NCBI RefSeq assembly: GCF_009469765.1
Contig: NZ_SSSQ01000004.1
Coordinates: 186,001-250,000 of the forward strand
Length of the DNA stretch: 64,000 nt
Direction: 5' to 3'
Source of the DNA: Dechloromonas hortensis
GTDB taxonomy: Bacteria > Pseudomonadota > Gammaproteobacteria > Burkholderiales > Rhodocyclaceae
Part shown: positions 62,957 to 64,000 of the stretch, piece by piece
Numbering within the stretch: position 1 is the stretch's first letter
Layout: each line of letters opens with the position of its first letter
The notes under the pieces: model-generated
What the model saw: the letters and a program-made list of their open reading frames with translations, nothing else
Databases searched by the model: none
Told to the model about the DNA's origin: nothing
Program-made: the position numbers and the translations under genes

Positions 62957-64000
62957 ATGCGAGTCATCAAGCGACTGGCCTGCCTTGGCGCCATTGCGTT
63001 TTCTACACTCGGCTGGGCTGCTGACCCCGGCATCACCGACACCAGCATCACGCTCGGCATGTCCGCCCCGCTCTCCGGCCCGAACGGCGCCTATGGACAG
63101 GACATGCGGCAAACCATCCAGACCTATTTCGAGCAGGTCAACAAATCCGGCGGCATCAATGGCCGCAAGCTGGAACTGGTCGCCCTCGACGATGGCTACG
63201 AAACAGAAAAGACGCTGAGCAACACCAAAACCCTGCTCAACGAGAAACACGCTTTTGCACTGCTCGCCTACTACGGCTCAAGCCCGACCACCGAGGCGAT
63301 GAATACCGTTTTCGGACCGGCCAAGGTGCCGCTGGTCGGCACCATTTCCGGCGCCACCAGCCTGCGCGAACCAATAGCCAGCAACCCGAACTCGCGCTAC
63401 ATGTTCAATGTACGCGCCAGTTACGCCGACGAAACCGAAGCCATCGTCAATCAGATGGTCTCGCTCGGCCTGAAAAGCGTCGCCGTGCTCTACCAAAATG
63501 ACGGTTTCGGCAAATCGGGACTAGACGGCGTCACCGCCGCCCTCAAGAAACACGGCCTGACACCCTCCGCCGTCGGCACTGTCGAACGCAACTCGGTGGA
63601 TATCAGCAAAGCCCTCGAGCCGATCAGCAAAGCCAATCCGCAAGCGGTCATCATGGTGACGCTGTACAAGCCGACCGCCGCTTTCGTCAAGGCGATGAAA
63701 AAATCCGGCCAGAACCCGATGTTCATGACCCTGTCCCCGGTCGGCACCGAACAACTGATTCAGGAACTTGGCGCCGACGCCCGCGGCATCGGCATTTCAC
63801 AGGTCGTCCCCTACCCGTGGAACGACATCATCCCGGTCGTCCGCGAATACCAGCGCCTGATCAACAAACCCGGCGCCTACTCCTACTACGGCATGGAAGC
63901 CTATTTGATGGCGCGCACCATGGTCGAAGGTCTGCGCCGCGCCGGCAAGGATCTCAGCCGCGAAAAGCTGCAAAGCGCCCTGGAAAGCCTGAACAACGTC
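62957..64000 (+). CDS. ABC transporter substrate-binding protein, branched-chain amino acid type (5' part)
   Basis: The frame opens at the ATG at 62957, with GGGGAG upstream, and runs off the window after 348 residues. A signal peptide (MRVIKRLACLGAIAFSTLGWA, then cleavage near residue 21) precedes a periplasmic binding domain of the LivJ/LivK fold: ITLGMSAPLSGPNGAYGQDMRQ, YFEQVNKSGGINGRKLELVALDDGYE, and VAVLYQNDGFGKSGLDGV. The family binds leucine-type amino acids, urea, amides or aromatic acids, so the ligand is open. The C-terminal end and any permease genes lie beyond the window. Confidence 0.93.
   Translation, partial: MRVIKRLACLGAIAFSTLGWAADPGITDTSITLGMSAPLSGPNGAYGQDMRQTIQTYFEQVNKSGGINGRKLELVALDDGYETEKTLSNTKTLLNEKHAFALLAYYGSSPTTEAMNTVFGPAKVPLVGTISGATSLREPIASNPNSRYMFNVRASYADETEAIVNQMVSLGLKSVAVLYQNDGFGKSGLDGVTAALKKHGLTPSAVGTVERNSVDISKALEPISKANPQAVIMVTLYKPTAAFVKAMKKSGQNPMFMTLSPVGTEQLIQELGADARGIGISQVVPYPWNDIIPVVREYQRLINKPGAYSYYGMEAYLMARTMVEGLRRAGKDLSREKLQSALESLNNV

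Overview
The window looks like chromosomal DNA of a betaproteobacterium, most likely Rhodocyclales (Dechloromonas/Azonexus-like). This is an inference from gene order (ilvB-ilvN-ilvC-pssA-leuA; a sigma factor/DUF3619/DUF3106/RDD operon; pepA-holC-x-valS), GC-rich sequence, the density of chemotaxis and cyclic-di-GMP proteins, and a glyoxylate shunt with two kinds of isocitrate dehydrogenase. I see no rRNA, tRNA, CRISPR, IS element or prophage. Most of the window is ordinary core genome with short intergenic gaps.

Layout. 1-6.0 kb: the end of a DUF2069 membrane protein, then the minus-strand branched-chain amino acid operon (ilvB, ilvN, ilvC, pssA, leuA). 6.1-8.0 kb: a sigma-70-family factor with three coupled genes. 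8.0-15.9 kb: lptFG (LPS export) divergent from pepA-holC-hypothetical-valS and a small membrane protein. 16.0-24.6 kb: pabBC, tusA, a BepA-like protease, moaC, soxYZ, a cold-shock gene, clpS-clpA and rraA. 24.6-35.7 kb: a chemoreceptor, isocitrate lyase (aceA) with a complex control region, a STAS protein, a PhnD-PAS-PAS-GGDEF-EAL protein, a LysR regulator, a TauE-type permease and malate synthase (aceB). 35.9-45.5 kb: an accessory, signalling-rich stretch with a DUF3334 protein, a diguanylate cyclase with a periplasmic CXXCH haem motif, a Gate-domain membrane protein, a small membrane protein behind a Shine-Dalgarno-sequestering repeat, lrgAB, a histidine kinase broken by a short deletion, its FixJ-type regulator, and an M48 lipoprotein. 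45.6-50.3 kb: an MHS transporter, an ankyrin protein, a TonB-like protein and a Cache chemoreceptor. 50.4-59.2 kb: a CoA-transferase, murI, dimeric icd, an acyltransferase, monomeric icd2 and aceK. 59.3-64 kb: dut, coaBC, radC, rpmB-rpmG, dsbB and the start of a branched-chain-amino-acid-type binding protein.

Functional logic. aceA, aceB, icd, icd2 and aceK together form the isocitrate branch point: AceK can switch off the dimeric Icd and divert carbon to the glyoxylate shunt, while the unrelated monomeric enzyme probably escapes this control.

The most notable non-coding signals are: a five-copy intergenic repeat of fixed geometry (GCGGTCGAC, 11 nt, GGCAAAAACCG or a relative); a perfect 13-bp inverted repeat that would bury the ribosome-binding site of a 68-residue membrane protein; the layered aceA control region; and start-codon anomalies in pabBC and the sigma factor gene.
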